Positions 1 through 9,712 of a DNA stretch of 19,783 nucleotides are shown here, one piece after another. This DNA is from JBFKMV01 sp041629655 (GTDB lineage Bacteria > Acidobacteriota > Polarisedimenticolia > Polarisedimenticolales > Polarisedimenticolaceae): the NCBI GenBank assembly GCA_041629655.1, contig JBFKMV010000087.1, forward strand, positions 1 through 19,783. Reading direction: 5' to 3'. The notes under the pieces are model-generated. The model saw nothing but the letters and a program-made list of their open reading frames with translations. It did not search any database and was not told where the DNA came from. A program made the translations under genes and the position numbers. Position 1 is the stretch's first letter. Every line of letters starts with the position of its first letter.

Positions 1-1
1 C

Positions 2-129
2 GCCGTTCGCCGCGGGCTGGCCGCGCAGCGCGCGCCGGCGGCCGACGGCGACCCCGACGCCGCGCCGGCGCGGGGAGGCGTGTGTATAATCCCCGGCCGA
101 AAAGTCTCTTCCGTCGAATGGGATCAACG

Positions 130-133
<4 letters not shown>
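2..133 (+). CDS. Possible C-terminal tail of an upstream gene (partial)
   Basis: A frame open from the window edge ends at TGA 131-133, overlapping the alaS ATG at 130 as ATGA. This is the same junction seen at three other gene pairs here. The first 25 or so codons have the G/C-rich third positions of real genes in this window; the last 18 codons lose that bias and run through a TATAAT box, so the true end could be elsewhere. A second frame, starting at base 3, ends at TAA 87-89. The visible peptide (Ala/Arg/Asp-rich) matches no family I can recognise. By common gene order, recX or another recA-neighbour would be a reasonable guess, but nothing in these residues proves it. Confidence 0.3.
85..90 (+). 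promoter_or_regulatory. Candidate -10 element for alaS
   Basis: A perfect TATAAT lies 39 bp before the alaS ATG, in a local dip of GC content. The predicted transcription start is near 97, giving a leader of about 33 nt. No good -35 hexamer is seen 16-18 bp upstream (the spot reads gcgccg), so the call rests on the -10 alone. Confidence 0.45.
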
Positions 134-2804
<2,671 letters not shown>

Positions 2805-2808
<4 letters not shown>

Positions 2809-3467
2809 ACAAGAGCTTGCTCCGCATCACGCTGGCGCTCTCGCTGGCCGGCCTGCCCGCGCTGGCCGGCGACCAGGACGAGTTGCTGTACTACGTCGAG
2901 GACGGCGAGCTGGTGATTACCAACACGCCGAGTCGCGCCGACGCCAAGGTGCTGCCCGGCTACCGGGCGCAGCGGGTCGCCGCCGTACGCTCGCTGCCCG
3001 CAACGCCCTGGGACCGGCACATCGAGGCCGTGGCCGGAGAGAACGGGCTCAGCCCGCATCTGATCAAGGCCGTGGCCTGGACCGAATCGGCCTTCGATCC
3101 CGACGCCGTCTCGCCCAAGGGAGCGGTCGGGCTGATGCAGCTGATGCCGGGCACCGCGGCGCGCTACGGGGTGGGGAACCTCCGCGATCCCTACGAGAAC
3201 CTCAGCGCGGGCGCGCGCCACCTGCGCGACCTGCTCGACGAGTTCGGCGGCAACCTGACGCTGGCGCTGGCCGCCTACAACGCGGGGTCGGGCGCCGTCC
3301 GCAAGTACGGCGGGGTCCCCGCGTACCGCGAGACGCGGGACTACGTGGACAAGGTGGAGGGGCGGCTGGGCCGCCGCACCGCCCGGCCGGACGCCGCCGG
3401 TCCCGCCGCGGACACGGGGATCCAGCGCCGCCGCCGCGCCGACGGGACGATCGAGTTCGTCAACTGA
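2805..3467 (+). CDS. Lytic transglycosylase, SLT domain, exported
   Basis: A 220-residue periplasmic protein predicted to cleave peptidoglycan between MurNAc and GlcNAc, leaving 1,6-anhydroMurNAc. Residues 1-22 form a signal peptide ending ALAG, with no lipobox, so the product is probably soluble. Residues 25-45 (YYVEDGELVITNTPS) resemble the short DUF4124-like strand segment often placed before such domains. The SLT domain covers about 65-190. It has the catalytic glutamate E94 in WTESAFDP, GLMQLMPGTA around 109-118 and AYNAG with Y158 and N159. The tail is Arg/Ala-rich and looks disordered. It starts inside the alaS stop (ATGA), with a weak AGGA just before the start. Its end overlaps the convergent gene by 8 bp, leaving no space for a terminator. 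The specific Slt/Mlt class is not clear. Confidence 0.93.
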
Positions 3468-4479
3468 CGCCGGACGCGGCTGCGGCCACGGACAGGTGCC
3501 CGGCGATCGCCTCCGCCGCGATGCGGTGCGCTCGCGCGTTGGGATGGGCGTCGCCCGGCGCGACGTGGAGCTCCGCCGTGGGCCGGCCGCGAAACACCTC
3601 CAGCAGGTCGATCACGTCGGCCCCCGCCTCGCGGAACACCGCCGCGGCGCGCCGGTGCTGCTCCTCGAACCGGTAGTGCTCCAGGTCGTGGAACATCGGG
3701 AAGATCGCCACGGTGACCGGCACGCCGCGTTGCCGCGCGTCGTCGACGAGGCCGCGGGCCTCGCGCACGAAGGCGTCCCAATCGGGCGTCTCCGGACGGA
3801 ACAGCTGCTCGACGTAGTCGCCGTAGGTCTCCTTGAGACCCCAGCGTTCGGCCAGCGTGTTCTTGGTTCTGCGCAGCCAGGCCCAGGCGTAGGAGCGGCG
3901 CGTCAGCCAGCTGTCGAGCCCCGCCGGCGGCAGCAGCGGCGGGTAGAGCCGTCGGGTAACGATGGTGCGGTTGGCGCCGGGGGGCTCGGGATCGTTGAGC
4001 ACGAAACCGAGCACGAGCCGGTCGGGGCGAAACCGCCACGCGTCGCGTCGTCCCAGCATCCGGCGCTGGAACGCGGTGTTGGTCCCGGGAACACCGAGGT
4101 TGTACACCTCGTGGGGACCCGCCCGCGCGGCCAGCTCGCGCTCCAGGACCCGCGGCCAGGTCTGCTCCACCTGCTCGATCCCGTCTCCGAAGGTGAACGA
4201 GTCGCCGACGGCGAGGATCCGCCGGGTCCCCGGGCGGCGCGCCGCGGAGAACTCGCGGTCGCGGAACCCGTCGGCGTTGCGCGACACGTGGTCGCGCAGG
4301 AACGCGAGTCGCTGCGGGCCGGCGGCATACCAATCGCCCTGGCGCGCGCCGAGCAGCCGCAGGCCGATCTCGAGCGCCGTGCAGCCGACGAACAAGGTCA
4401 CCAGCAACACGACCAGGTTCAGGGCCCACTCGCGCAGCCGACCGCGCGGGCGCGCCGCCGGGGGCTTCCGCCGCCTCAC
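3460..4479 (-). CDS. Membrane-anchored SGNH/GDSL hydrolase family protein
   Basis: A 339-residue protein starting at GTG 4479, chosen because this gives a GTGA overlap with the upstream membrane gene and places a transmembrane helix at about residues 20-40. A later part has the SGNH blocks: GDSFTFGDG with nucleophile S94, LGVPGTN as the block II glycine, a GFVLND segment for block III, and DAHP with D310 and H312 as the last catalytic pair. This class includes esterases and O-acetyl transferases or deacetylases acting on polysaccharides, with the catalytic domain outside the inner membrane. Co-transcription with a multispanning protein suggests trimming or acylation of an envelope glycan or lipid, which is inference. 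FVGC at the end of the helix resembles a lipobox, but the hydrophobic sequence continues past it, so I favour a membrane anchor. Confidence 0.85.
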   Translation of the reverse strand: MRRRKPPAARPRGRLREWALNLVVLLVTLFVGCTALEIGLRLLGARQGDWYAAGPQRLAFLRDHVSRNADGFRDREFSAARRPGTRRILAVGDSFTFGDGIEQVEQTWPRVLERELAARAGPHEVYNLGVPGTNTAFQRRMLGRRDAWRFRPDRLVLGFVLNDPEPPGANRTIVTRRLYPPLLPPAGLDSWLTRRSYAWAWLRRTKNTLAERWGLKETYGDYVEQLFRPETPDWDAFVREARGLVDDARQRGVPVTVAIFPMFHDLEHYRFEEQHRRAAAVFREAGADVIDLLEVFRGRPTAELHVAPGDAHPNARAHRIAAEAIAGHLSVAAAASGVS

Positions 4480-6347
4480 GCCGCGGCCCCGCGCCGCCGC
4501 CGCCCCCGGAGGAGCAGGATCCACAGCCAGCCCCACGCCCCGGCCGCGAGCCCCAGCCACTCCTCGGCTCGTGGCCGCACGGCGAGGACCACGGGTCCCC
4601 GCCCGCGCACGCGCAGCATTCCCGGCGGCGCGGTCTCGAGCGCGGCCTGGCCTTCCTCGACGCGCCAGTCGGAGAAGGCCGATACCGCGAGGTGCACCTC
4701 GCGATCCGGCGGCAGCGTCAGCTCCAGGCGGCTGCCGCCTTCGGCGACCCGGCAGGGCACGAACGCCCCCGGTCCGCCCGGCTCCCAGACCCGGGCCAGC
4801 GGCGCGGGAGAGAGGCGATACAGCACGTACCCGTTGCCGAGGTCCTCGGGGAAGGCCGCCAGCAGGTTGAGCACCGCGCTCGACACGGGCTCGCGCGCGA
4901 CGATCGTGTCCACCCCGAGCTCGGCGAAGCGGCGGGCGACCTCGGCCGCGGGCAGCGCGCGGAGGGCGCTCGAGTCGGCGACCCGGATCGCCCACCAGCG
5001 GGGTCGCACCCCGGGTCCGGCGGCGATGCGCTCCAGCTCGAAGACCGACCGCGCCAGCGGCGCCGCCTCGACGAACAGGCCCTTGAGGCCCGTCGCCCCG
5101 AGCCGCGCGGGGAGCTGGAGCTGGAGGGCGTGCCAGGCGCCGTTCTGCGCCGCCGGCGAGGCCAGCACGAGCACCCGGTGGCCGCGCAGGTCGGGCTGAG
5201 CGCCGGGCGGCGGCAGGGGCTGCGGGCCCCGGGCGTTGTAACGGAACCCCCCGAGCAGCACCAGCAGCAGGGCCGTGAGGCCGATCGCCAGCGCGCGCGC
5301 CGTGCGACGCAGCACCGGCCGCGACTGCAGCAACAGGAACAACGCCGGCACCGTCGCCAGGTACAGGAACAGCCGGAAGCGGTGGTACTCCATGCGGAAC
5401 GGCGGCGTTCCCAGCACGGGGAACACCACGCCCCGCAGCAGGTACAGCAACATCAGCAGCATCAGCAGCGGGATCATCGGGTGGGCCGTCCAGCGCGGAT
5501 GGATCAAAACCAGCAGCGTCACCGCGGCCAGGGCCAGCCACTCGATCGCCGACGGAAACACCGACATCCCGATCGCGTCGGGCGAGGCTTCGCGGAAGTG
5601 CCACAGGAACGGCACCAGGAACGGGCCCGCGGCCAGCAACGCGGCAGCCGCGATGCGCACCCCGCGGGCCAGCGCCGTCATCGAGCGCAGCCGCCACGCG
5701 CGCCACAGCGTGAAGGCGACGAGCGTCAGTCCCGCCAGGGCACCGACGATGAAGTGGGTCAGCAAGATCAGCGCCAGCAGGGCGGCGGCGCCGCTCCAGC
5801 CGCGGGACCGCGCCAGGCCCGGCCGGAGCCGGTACAGGAAGACCAGGAACAGCGGCAGCGCCAGCGCGTTGGCGGCGTTGCCGGCCAGCAGGGTCTGGTG
5901 CAGGCTGCCGCCGAGGCCCCGCCAGGGCAGCCACAGCACCGCGAGCCCTGCCGCGGAGGCCCACCCGGCGATCCACGGGCGCAGCCCGAGGCCCCGGCCG
6001 GCCAGCGCCAGCGCGGGGGGCAGGACGACGATCGAGACCCACAGCAGCATCCGCAGCGCGCCCTCGGCGCCGAGCAGCTTGGCCAATCCGCCCCCGAGCC
6101 ACGCCAGCAGGGGCGGGTAGAGGATCCCCGCCGGGGCGCCGCAGAGGTACCGCGGGTCCCAGCCCCAGGGCAGCGGCCACAGCCGTACGGCCGACCAGCG
6201 GATCGTCTCGACGTGCCCGGGAAGATCGCCCTGGAGTAGCGGCGAGCGCAGCAGGTCGGGACCGTAGGCCAGGGCCAGCAAGGCCGCCAGCACCCAGGGC
6301 ACACGGCGACCGATCCGCCGCTCGAGCGGCACGCGCTCAGCGCTCAT
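4476..6347 (-). CDS. Multispanning membrane protein, GT-C/YfhO-like
   Basis: A 623-residue integral membrane protein with roughly ten to twelve hydrophobic helices in the first 370 residues, a soluble domain of about 200 residues, and a final helix before an Arg-rich end. The first external loop has GDLPGH with D41 and H45. An acidic residue there is the hallmark of GT-C glycosyltransferases, which use polyprenyl-phosphate sugars. The C-terminal region contains LAVSAFSDWRVEEGQ, like the late domain of YfhO-type proteins. No precise substrate can be read from the sequence. It is first in a leftward operon with the SGNH hydrolase (GTGA overlap) and is divergent from another GT-C-like gene. The ATG at 6347 has only a weak upstream ribosome binding site. 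I am confident that it is a real membrane protein and less sure that it is a sugar transferase. Confidence 0.85.
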   Translation of the reverse strand: MSAERVPLERRIGRRVPWVLAALLALAYGPDLLRSPLLQGDLPGHVETIRWSAVRLWPLPWGWDPRYLCGAPAGILYPPLLAWLGGGLAKLLGAEGALRMLLWVSIVVLPPALALAGRGLGLRPWIAGWASAAGLAVLWLPWRGLGGSLHQTLLAGNAANALALPLFLVFLYRLRPGLARSRGWSGAAALLALILLTHFIVGALAGLTLVAFTLWRAWRLRSMTALARGVRIAAAALLAAGPFLVPFLWHFREASPDAIGMSVFPSAIEWLALAAVTLLVLIHPRWTAHPMIPLLMLLMLLYLLRGVVFPVLGTPPFRMEYHRFRLFLYLATVPALFLLLQSRPVLRRTARALAIGLTALLLVLLGGFRYNARGPQPLPPPGAQPDLRGHRVLVLASPAAQNGAWHALQLQLPARLGATGLKGLFVEAAPLARSVFELERIAAGPGVRPRWWAIRVADSSALRALPAAEVARRFAELGVDTIVAREPVSSAVLNLLAAFPEDLGNGYVLYRLSPAPLARVWEPGGPGAFVPCRVAEGGSRLELTLPPDREVHLAVSAFSDWRVEEGQAALETAPPGMLRVRGRGPVVLAVRPRAEEWLGLAAGAWGWLWILLLRGRRRRGAAA

Positions 6348-6423
6348 CGACTCGCATCGTCATGCCGGCAGCGGACTCTAACACGGCGCGACCTTCCCGG
6401 TGGGTGTAGCTTAAGATGCCTCG
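6348..6423. promoter_or_regulatory. Divergent promoter region of the two envelope operons
   Basis: This 76-bp spacer separates two divergent operons. Rightward, TAAGAT at 6412-6417 ends 6 bp before the ATG at 6424, so a normal start site would fall on the start codon itself, giving a leaderless mRNA. Leftward, TTAGAG (complement of 6376-6381) would give a leader of about 22 nt. Neither has a recognisable -35 box. Shared control of both operons is plausible but inferred from arrangement only. Confidence 0.4.
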
Positions 6424-8007
6424 ATGACCGCAGACGCCCCGGATCGTTTTCGCCTGTTGCCGCCGATCGCGGTCGTCTTCCTGGCCTGGCTGGTCCTGTT
6501 TCCGATCGTGACCGTGGACGCGCACTACCACCTGGCCACCGGGCGGCGGATCCTGGAGCAGGGCGAGATTCCGAGCCGCGGTGTCGGCTCGGCCACGTTC
6601 GGCCAGGCGCCGTGGCACGACAACGAGTGGGGCTTCCAGGTGCTGGCCGCCGCCGTCAGCGGCTGGGAACGCGACGAGGCCGGGGTGTGGGTGCTGACCC
6701 GGGGCGGCATCGTGCGCCTGATCCTGCTGCGCGCCCTGTGTCTTGCCGCGACGCTGGCGCTGCTCTCGGCGCAGATGGCCCGGAGCGGCGTGGGGGCGCT
6801 CACGCGCTCGGTGGCGCTGGTGCTGGCGGGATTCCTGACCTTCGGCAACCTGTTCTGGGCCATCCGCCCGCAGATCTTCTCCTACCTGGGGCTGGCCTGC
6901 GTGGCCTACCTGCTGGAACGCGACCGGCACGGCGACCGCCGGGCGGGCTGGTGCGTGTTGCCGGTGATCGCCCTGTGGGCGAACCTCCACGGGGCGTTCG
7001 TGATCGGCATCGCGCTCGTGGGCACCGAGGCCGCCGGGGAGACCTTCGACGCGTGGCGGCGCGGCGATGCGGCCGGGCGTCGCCGCGCCGGCCGCCTGTG
7101 GCTGCTGCTGGTCCTCGCGCCGGCGGCGGCGCTGCTGAACCCCCACGGCTACCACCAGCTGCTCCACCCGTTCCTGTACATGCTCCAGCCGGAGATCTAC
7201 CGCGGCAACGTCGAGTGGAGCCGGCCGGACTTCTCGCGGCTGCCGCTGTTCGTGCTGACGACGGCGCTGCTTGCCGCGGCGCTCGCGGCGCGGCGGGGCG
7301 CGCGCACGGCCGACGTGCTGCGTTGCGCGGCGTTTTTGTTCCTGGTGCTGGGGGCGTTGCGACACCTTCCGCTGGCGGTCGTGATCGTCGTCCCGGTGCT
7401 GGCGGCGGGCCTCGCCCAGGCGGCCCGCCAGGGCGGCTGGCGTCGCCACCTGGAGCCCACCGGGCCGGGCTGGGGCCGGCCGGCGGTGCGGGCGGTAGCC
7501 GCGGCCATGCTGGTGGCGACCGTGGTCGCCCTCAGCGGCGCCTGGGCCCGCCCGGAGCCGCGCTTCGTGGCGCTGTGGCCGCGGTTCGAGCTGCGGCCGG
7601 CGCGGACGATGCCGGATCGGGCGACGCGTCTGCTGGCGCGGTCCGGGGTCGGCGGGAGTATCTTCAACGGGTACCGGTTCGGAGGTTTTTTGATGTTCCG
7701 GCTGTATCCCGAGGAACGGGTGTTCATGGACGGGCGCAACGACCTGTACGGGACCTTTCGCGACGCGGTCTACAATCGGATCCTCCACACGCGTCCCGGC
7801 TGGCGGCCGGTGTGGAAGGCCGCGGTCCGCGAGCACGACGTGGGCGCGGTGATGATCGACGCCGCGAATCCGCTCGCGGCGGCGCTGCGCGAGGACCCCG
7901 GCTGGGTCGCCGCGGGAGAGGACGGAGCGGTGACGGACCGCGAGCCGGGCCCGGACGAGGTGGTGCTGTTCCTTCGCGCCGGTCGGTCGCCCGGGGCGGA
8001 GCGATGA
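6424..8007 (+). CDS. Predicted GT-C-like multispanning membrane protein
   Basis: A 527-residue inner-membrane protein with about ten hydrophobic segments. The first loop reads VDAHYHLATGRRILEQGEIP (D32, H34, H36) and is followed by PWHDNEWGFQVL. This matches a widespread family of predicted GT-C membrane proteins whose usual form is D-x-W-H-L-x-TG then PW-x-x-H-EW. The periplasmic C-terminal part holds NGYRFGGFLMFRLYP and VFMDGRNDLYG, also typical of that family. Its reaction is not established; transfer of a sugar or other group from a lipid carrier is the usual guess. It begins at ATG 6424 directly after a -10-like TAAGAT with no room for a ribosome binding site. It ends in an ATGA overlap with the sulfatase-fold lipoprotein, so the two products are probably made together. 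Confidence 0.87.
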   Translation: MTADAPDRFRLLPPIAVVFLAWLVLFPIVTVDAHYHLATGRRILEQGEIPSRGVGSATFGQAPWHDNEWGFQVLAAAVSGWERDEAGVWVLTRGGIVRLILLRALCLAATLALLSAQMARSGVGALTRSVALVLAGFLTFGNLFWAIRPQIFSYLGLACVAYLLERDRHGDRRAGWCVLPVIALWANLHGAFVIGIALVGTEAAGETFDAWRRGDAAGRRRAGRLWLLLVLAPAAALLNPHGYHQLLHPFLYMLQPEIYRGNVEWSRPDFSRLPLFVLTTALLAAALAARRGARTADVLRCAAFLFLVLGALRHLPLAVVIVVPVLAAGLAQAARQGGWRRHLEPTGPGWGRPAVRAVAAAMLVATVVALSGAWARPEPRFVALWPRFELRPARTMPDRATRLLARSGVGGSIFNGYRFGGFLMFRLYPEERVFMDGRNDLYGTFRDAVYNRILHTRPGWRPVWKAAVREHDVGAVMIDAANPLAAALREDPGWVAAGEDGAVTDREPGPDEVVLFLRAGRSPGAER

Positions 8008-9422
8008 GAGCGCAGCGCCCGGGACGTCGGCGCCGCGCGGCGCTGCTGCTGGCGGCGGCGCTGCTGGCGGCGCTGGTGGGTTGCCGGCCGCCCGTGCGCG
8101 GCAGCGGCCTGAACGTGCTGCTGATCACCTTCGAGACCACCCGGGCGGACCATCTCTCGGGCTACGGCTACGAGCGGGAGACCACCCCGAACCTCGACGC
8201 GCTGGCCGGCCAGGGAACGCTGTTCGAGCGCGCGCTCTCGGTCTCGCCGCGGACCAACCCGTCGCTGGCCTCGTTGATGACCTCCCGGTACCCGCACGAG
8301 CACGGGGTGCGCAACCTGCTGTTGCCGCTGGAGCCCGACAACCACACGCTGGCCGAATTGCTGCGCGACGCGGGCTACACCACGGGGGCGGTCCAGACCC
8401 ATCCGCGGCTGGTCGCCAGCAGCGGATTCGAGCAGGGGTTCGCGACCTACGAGGACGACTACCGCCGCCACCCGCTGGCGCCGCAGGCCTGCGCGGTGGC
8501 CACCCGCTGGATCGAGCGGCAGGCGCAGGGCGACCGGCCGTGGTTCATGTGGCTGCACCTGATGGACCCGCACTGGACCTACGACCCGCCGCCCCCGTGG
8601 CGCAGCGTGTTCGCACCGGACGACCCGCGGCCGGCCCGGCTGTACCGCGACCTGGTCGAGCGCCGGATCGAGATCGGCTCCGTGGTCTTCGAGAACACGA
8701 TGGCCCCCGACGAGGTCGCGGCGTTCGTGAACCTGTACGACGCCGAGATCCGCTACACCGACGAGGCCGTGGGTCAGCTGCTGTGGCATCTGGAGCGGAT
8801 CGGCGTGCGGGACCGGACGCTGATCGTGATCAGCGCGGACCACGGCGAGTCGCTGGGGGAGCACGGCTATTTCTTCGAGCACGGTGATTTCGGAACGGAG
8901 CCGGAGATCCACGTCCCGCTGATCATCGCGGGGCCCGACGAGCTTCCGCGCGGCAAGCGGGTCCCGCAGACGGTGTCGAGCGTGGACGTGGCGCCGACGA
9001 TCCTGGACCTGCTGGGGTTGTCCTCGGAGGGCCGGTTCCGCGGGGCGTCCCTGATGCCGCTGGTCGAGGACGGGGACCACGCGGAGGACCGCGAGTGCTT
9101 CGGCGAGACCGGCAAGCGGTTCCACGAGCAGAACGTGCGGCGGGAGGTCGAGGGGGCCGCGGGCAAGTGGCGCTGGTTGCGCCAGGGCCGGTTCAAGCTG
9201 ACCCACGCGCCGCGGGCGTCGGGTACGGTCGAGCGGCGGCTGTACGACCTCGTGGCCGATCCGGGGGAGACCCGCGACGTCGCGGAGGCGCATCCCGAGG
9301 TGCTGGCGAGCTTCCGCGAGCGGCTCGACGCCTGGATCGCGGAGGATCCGGGCGACCTGCGGGACTACCACATCAGCGCGGAGACCGAAGAGATCCTGCG
9401 CTCGCTCGGCTACGTGAACTGA
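8004..9422 (+). CDS. Sulfatase-fold lipoprotein with altered nucleophile site
   Basis: A 472-residue alkaline-phosphatase-superfamily protein. Residues 1-26 form a lipoprotein signal (LLAALVGC, C27), so it should be anchored outside the inner membrane. The start is the ATG overlapping the previous stop. The fold is supported by LLITFETTRADHLSGYGY near residue 40, TPNLDALA, SADHGESLGEHG with D279 and H280, and the C-terminal YDLVADPGETRDVAE and LRSLGYV. Normal sulfatases carry C/S-x-P-S-R, whose Cys or Ser becomes formylglycine; here the aligned segment reads TNPSL, with T84 in place of the nucleophile and Leu for Arg. E44 stands where the first metal Asp is usual. Thr is the nucleophile of phosphoethanolamine transferases in this superfamily, so a phospho-group transferase or phosphodiesterase is at least as likely as a sulfatase. 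The substrate is unknown. Confidence 0.88.
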   Translation: MRAQRPGRRRRAALLLAAALLAALVGCRPPVRGSGLNVLLITFETTRADHLSGYGYERETTPNLDALAGQGTLFERALSVSPRTNPSLASLMTSRYPHEHGVRNLLLPLEPDNHTLAELLRDAGYTTGAVQTHPRLVASSGFEQGFATYEDDYRRHPLAPQACAVATRWIERQAQGDRPWFMWLHLMDPHWTYDPPPPWRSVFAPDDPRPARLYRDLVERRIEIGSVVFENTMAPDEVAAFVNLYDAEIRYTDEAVGQLLWHLERIGVRDRTLIVISADHGESLGEHGYFFEHGDFGTEPEIHVPLIIAGPDELPRGKRVPQTVSSVDVAPTILDLLGLSSEGRFRGASLMPLVEDGDHAEDRECFGETGKRFHEQNVRREVEGAAGKWRWLRQGRFKLTHAPRASGTVERRLYDLVADPGETRDVAEAHPEVLASFRERLDAWIAEDPGDLRDYHISAETEEILRSLGYVN

Positions 9423-9444
9423 GGCCGACGGGTGCGGAGTCGAG

Positions 9445-9463
9445 GTCCGCGGAAAACGCGGAC
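9445..9463 (+). other. Small hairpin after the sulfatase-fold gene
   Basis: GTCCGCG (9445-9451) pairs with CGCGGAC (9457-9463) around a GAAAA loop. It lies 22 bp past the stop and is followed by aaggcaaaa rather than T residues, so it could stabilise the 3' end of the upstream mRNA but is not a classic terminator. Confidence 0.45.
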
Positions 9464-9475
9464 AAGGCAAAATCC

Positions 9476-9514
9476 GACATGAAAAAGCGGGATTCGGTCA
9501 TGTCTTTCCCTTTG
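9476..9514 (+). terminator. Weak terminator-like hairpin
   Basis: GACATGA (9476-9482) pairs with TCATGTC (9498-9504) around a 15-nt loop, followed by TTTCCCTTT. A competing stem, AATCC (9471-9475) with GGATT (9490-9494), could form instead. It may close the rightward envelope operon. The stem is short and the loop long, so this is tentative. Confidence 0.35.
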
Positions 9515-9540
9515 CCCGCAACCGCGACCCACCGTAAGAC
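9512..9540 (+). promoter_or_regulatory. Sigma-70-type promoter of the 285-residue lipoprotein
   Basis: TTGCCC (9512-9517) and TAAGAC (9535-9540) are separated by exactly 17 bp. This is the best -35/-10 pair in the window, and it precedes a gene with other signs of high expression. The predicted start is near 9547. Confidence 0.5.
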
Positions 9541-9546
9541 ATAGAC

Positions 9547-9712
9547 ACGATTCCGCTTGGTGCCCGGCCGTTCGGCGGTGAGACCCGGTTGGCCCGGCCC
9601 GGCGGCTCAGAAAGGGGGGATAGCCAGACAGTCAGGAAAGCCTTCGTTCCATCCAGAAGTAAAGTGCTGGTAAGGGGTTAGTTTCAACAGGAACCATGAA
9701 AAGGAGTCAAGA
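9547..9712 (+). promoter_or_regulatory. Long 5' leader with strong ribosome binding site
   Basis: About 165 nt separate the predicted start site from the ATG. The first half is GC-rich and can fold (for example GCCG-TT-CGGC at about 9578-9587), with G-rich and C-rich tracts up to 9620; the second half is purine-rich and more open. AAGGAG at 9701-9706 sits 6 nt before the ATG and is the strongest ribosome binding site in the window. I could not match the leader to a riboswitch class: c-di-GMP, cobalamin and fluoride signatures were looked for and not seen. Confidence 0.4.

Noticed and set aside
4480..6180. An upstream extension that would fuse the SGNH hydrolase to a long N-terminal region
   Set aside because: The extra 567 residues are Arg/Ala/Gly-rich and lie in the wrong frame over the membrane-protein gene. 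The GTG at 4479 gives a normal membrane anchor and a GTGA overlap.
6337..7836. A 499-codon minus-strand frame over the rightward membrane-protein gene
   Set aside because: It is Arg/Gln/His-rich with no hydrophobic segments or motifs, and would cover the divergent promoter region. It is a GC shadow.
6612..8003. An upstream extension of the sulfatase-fold gene
   Set aside because: It overlaps the 527-residue membrane-protein gene in another frame and is low complexity. The ATG at 8004 gives a proper lipoprotein signal and an ATGA junction.
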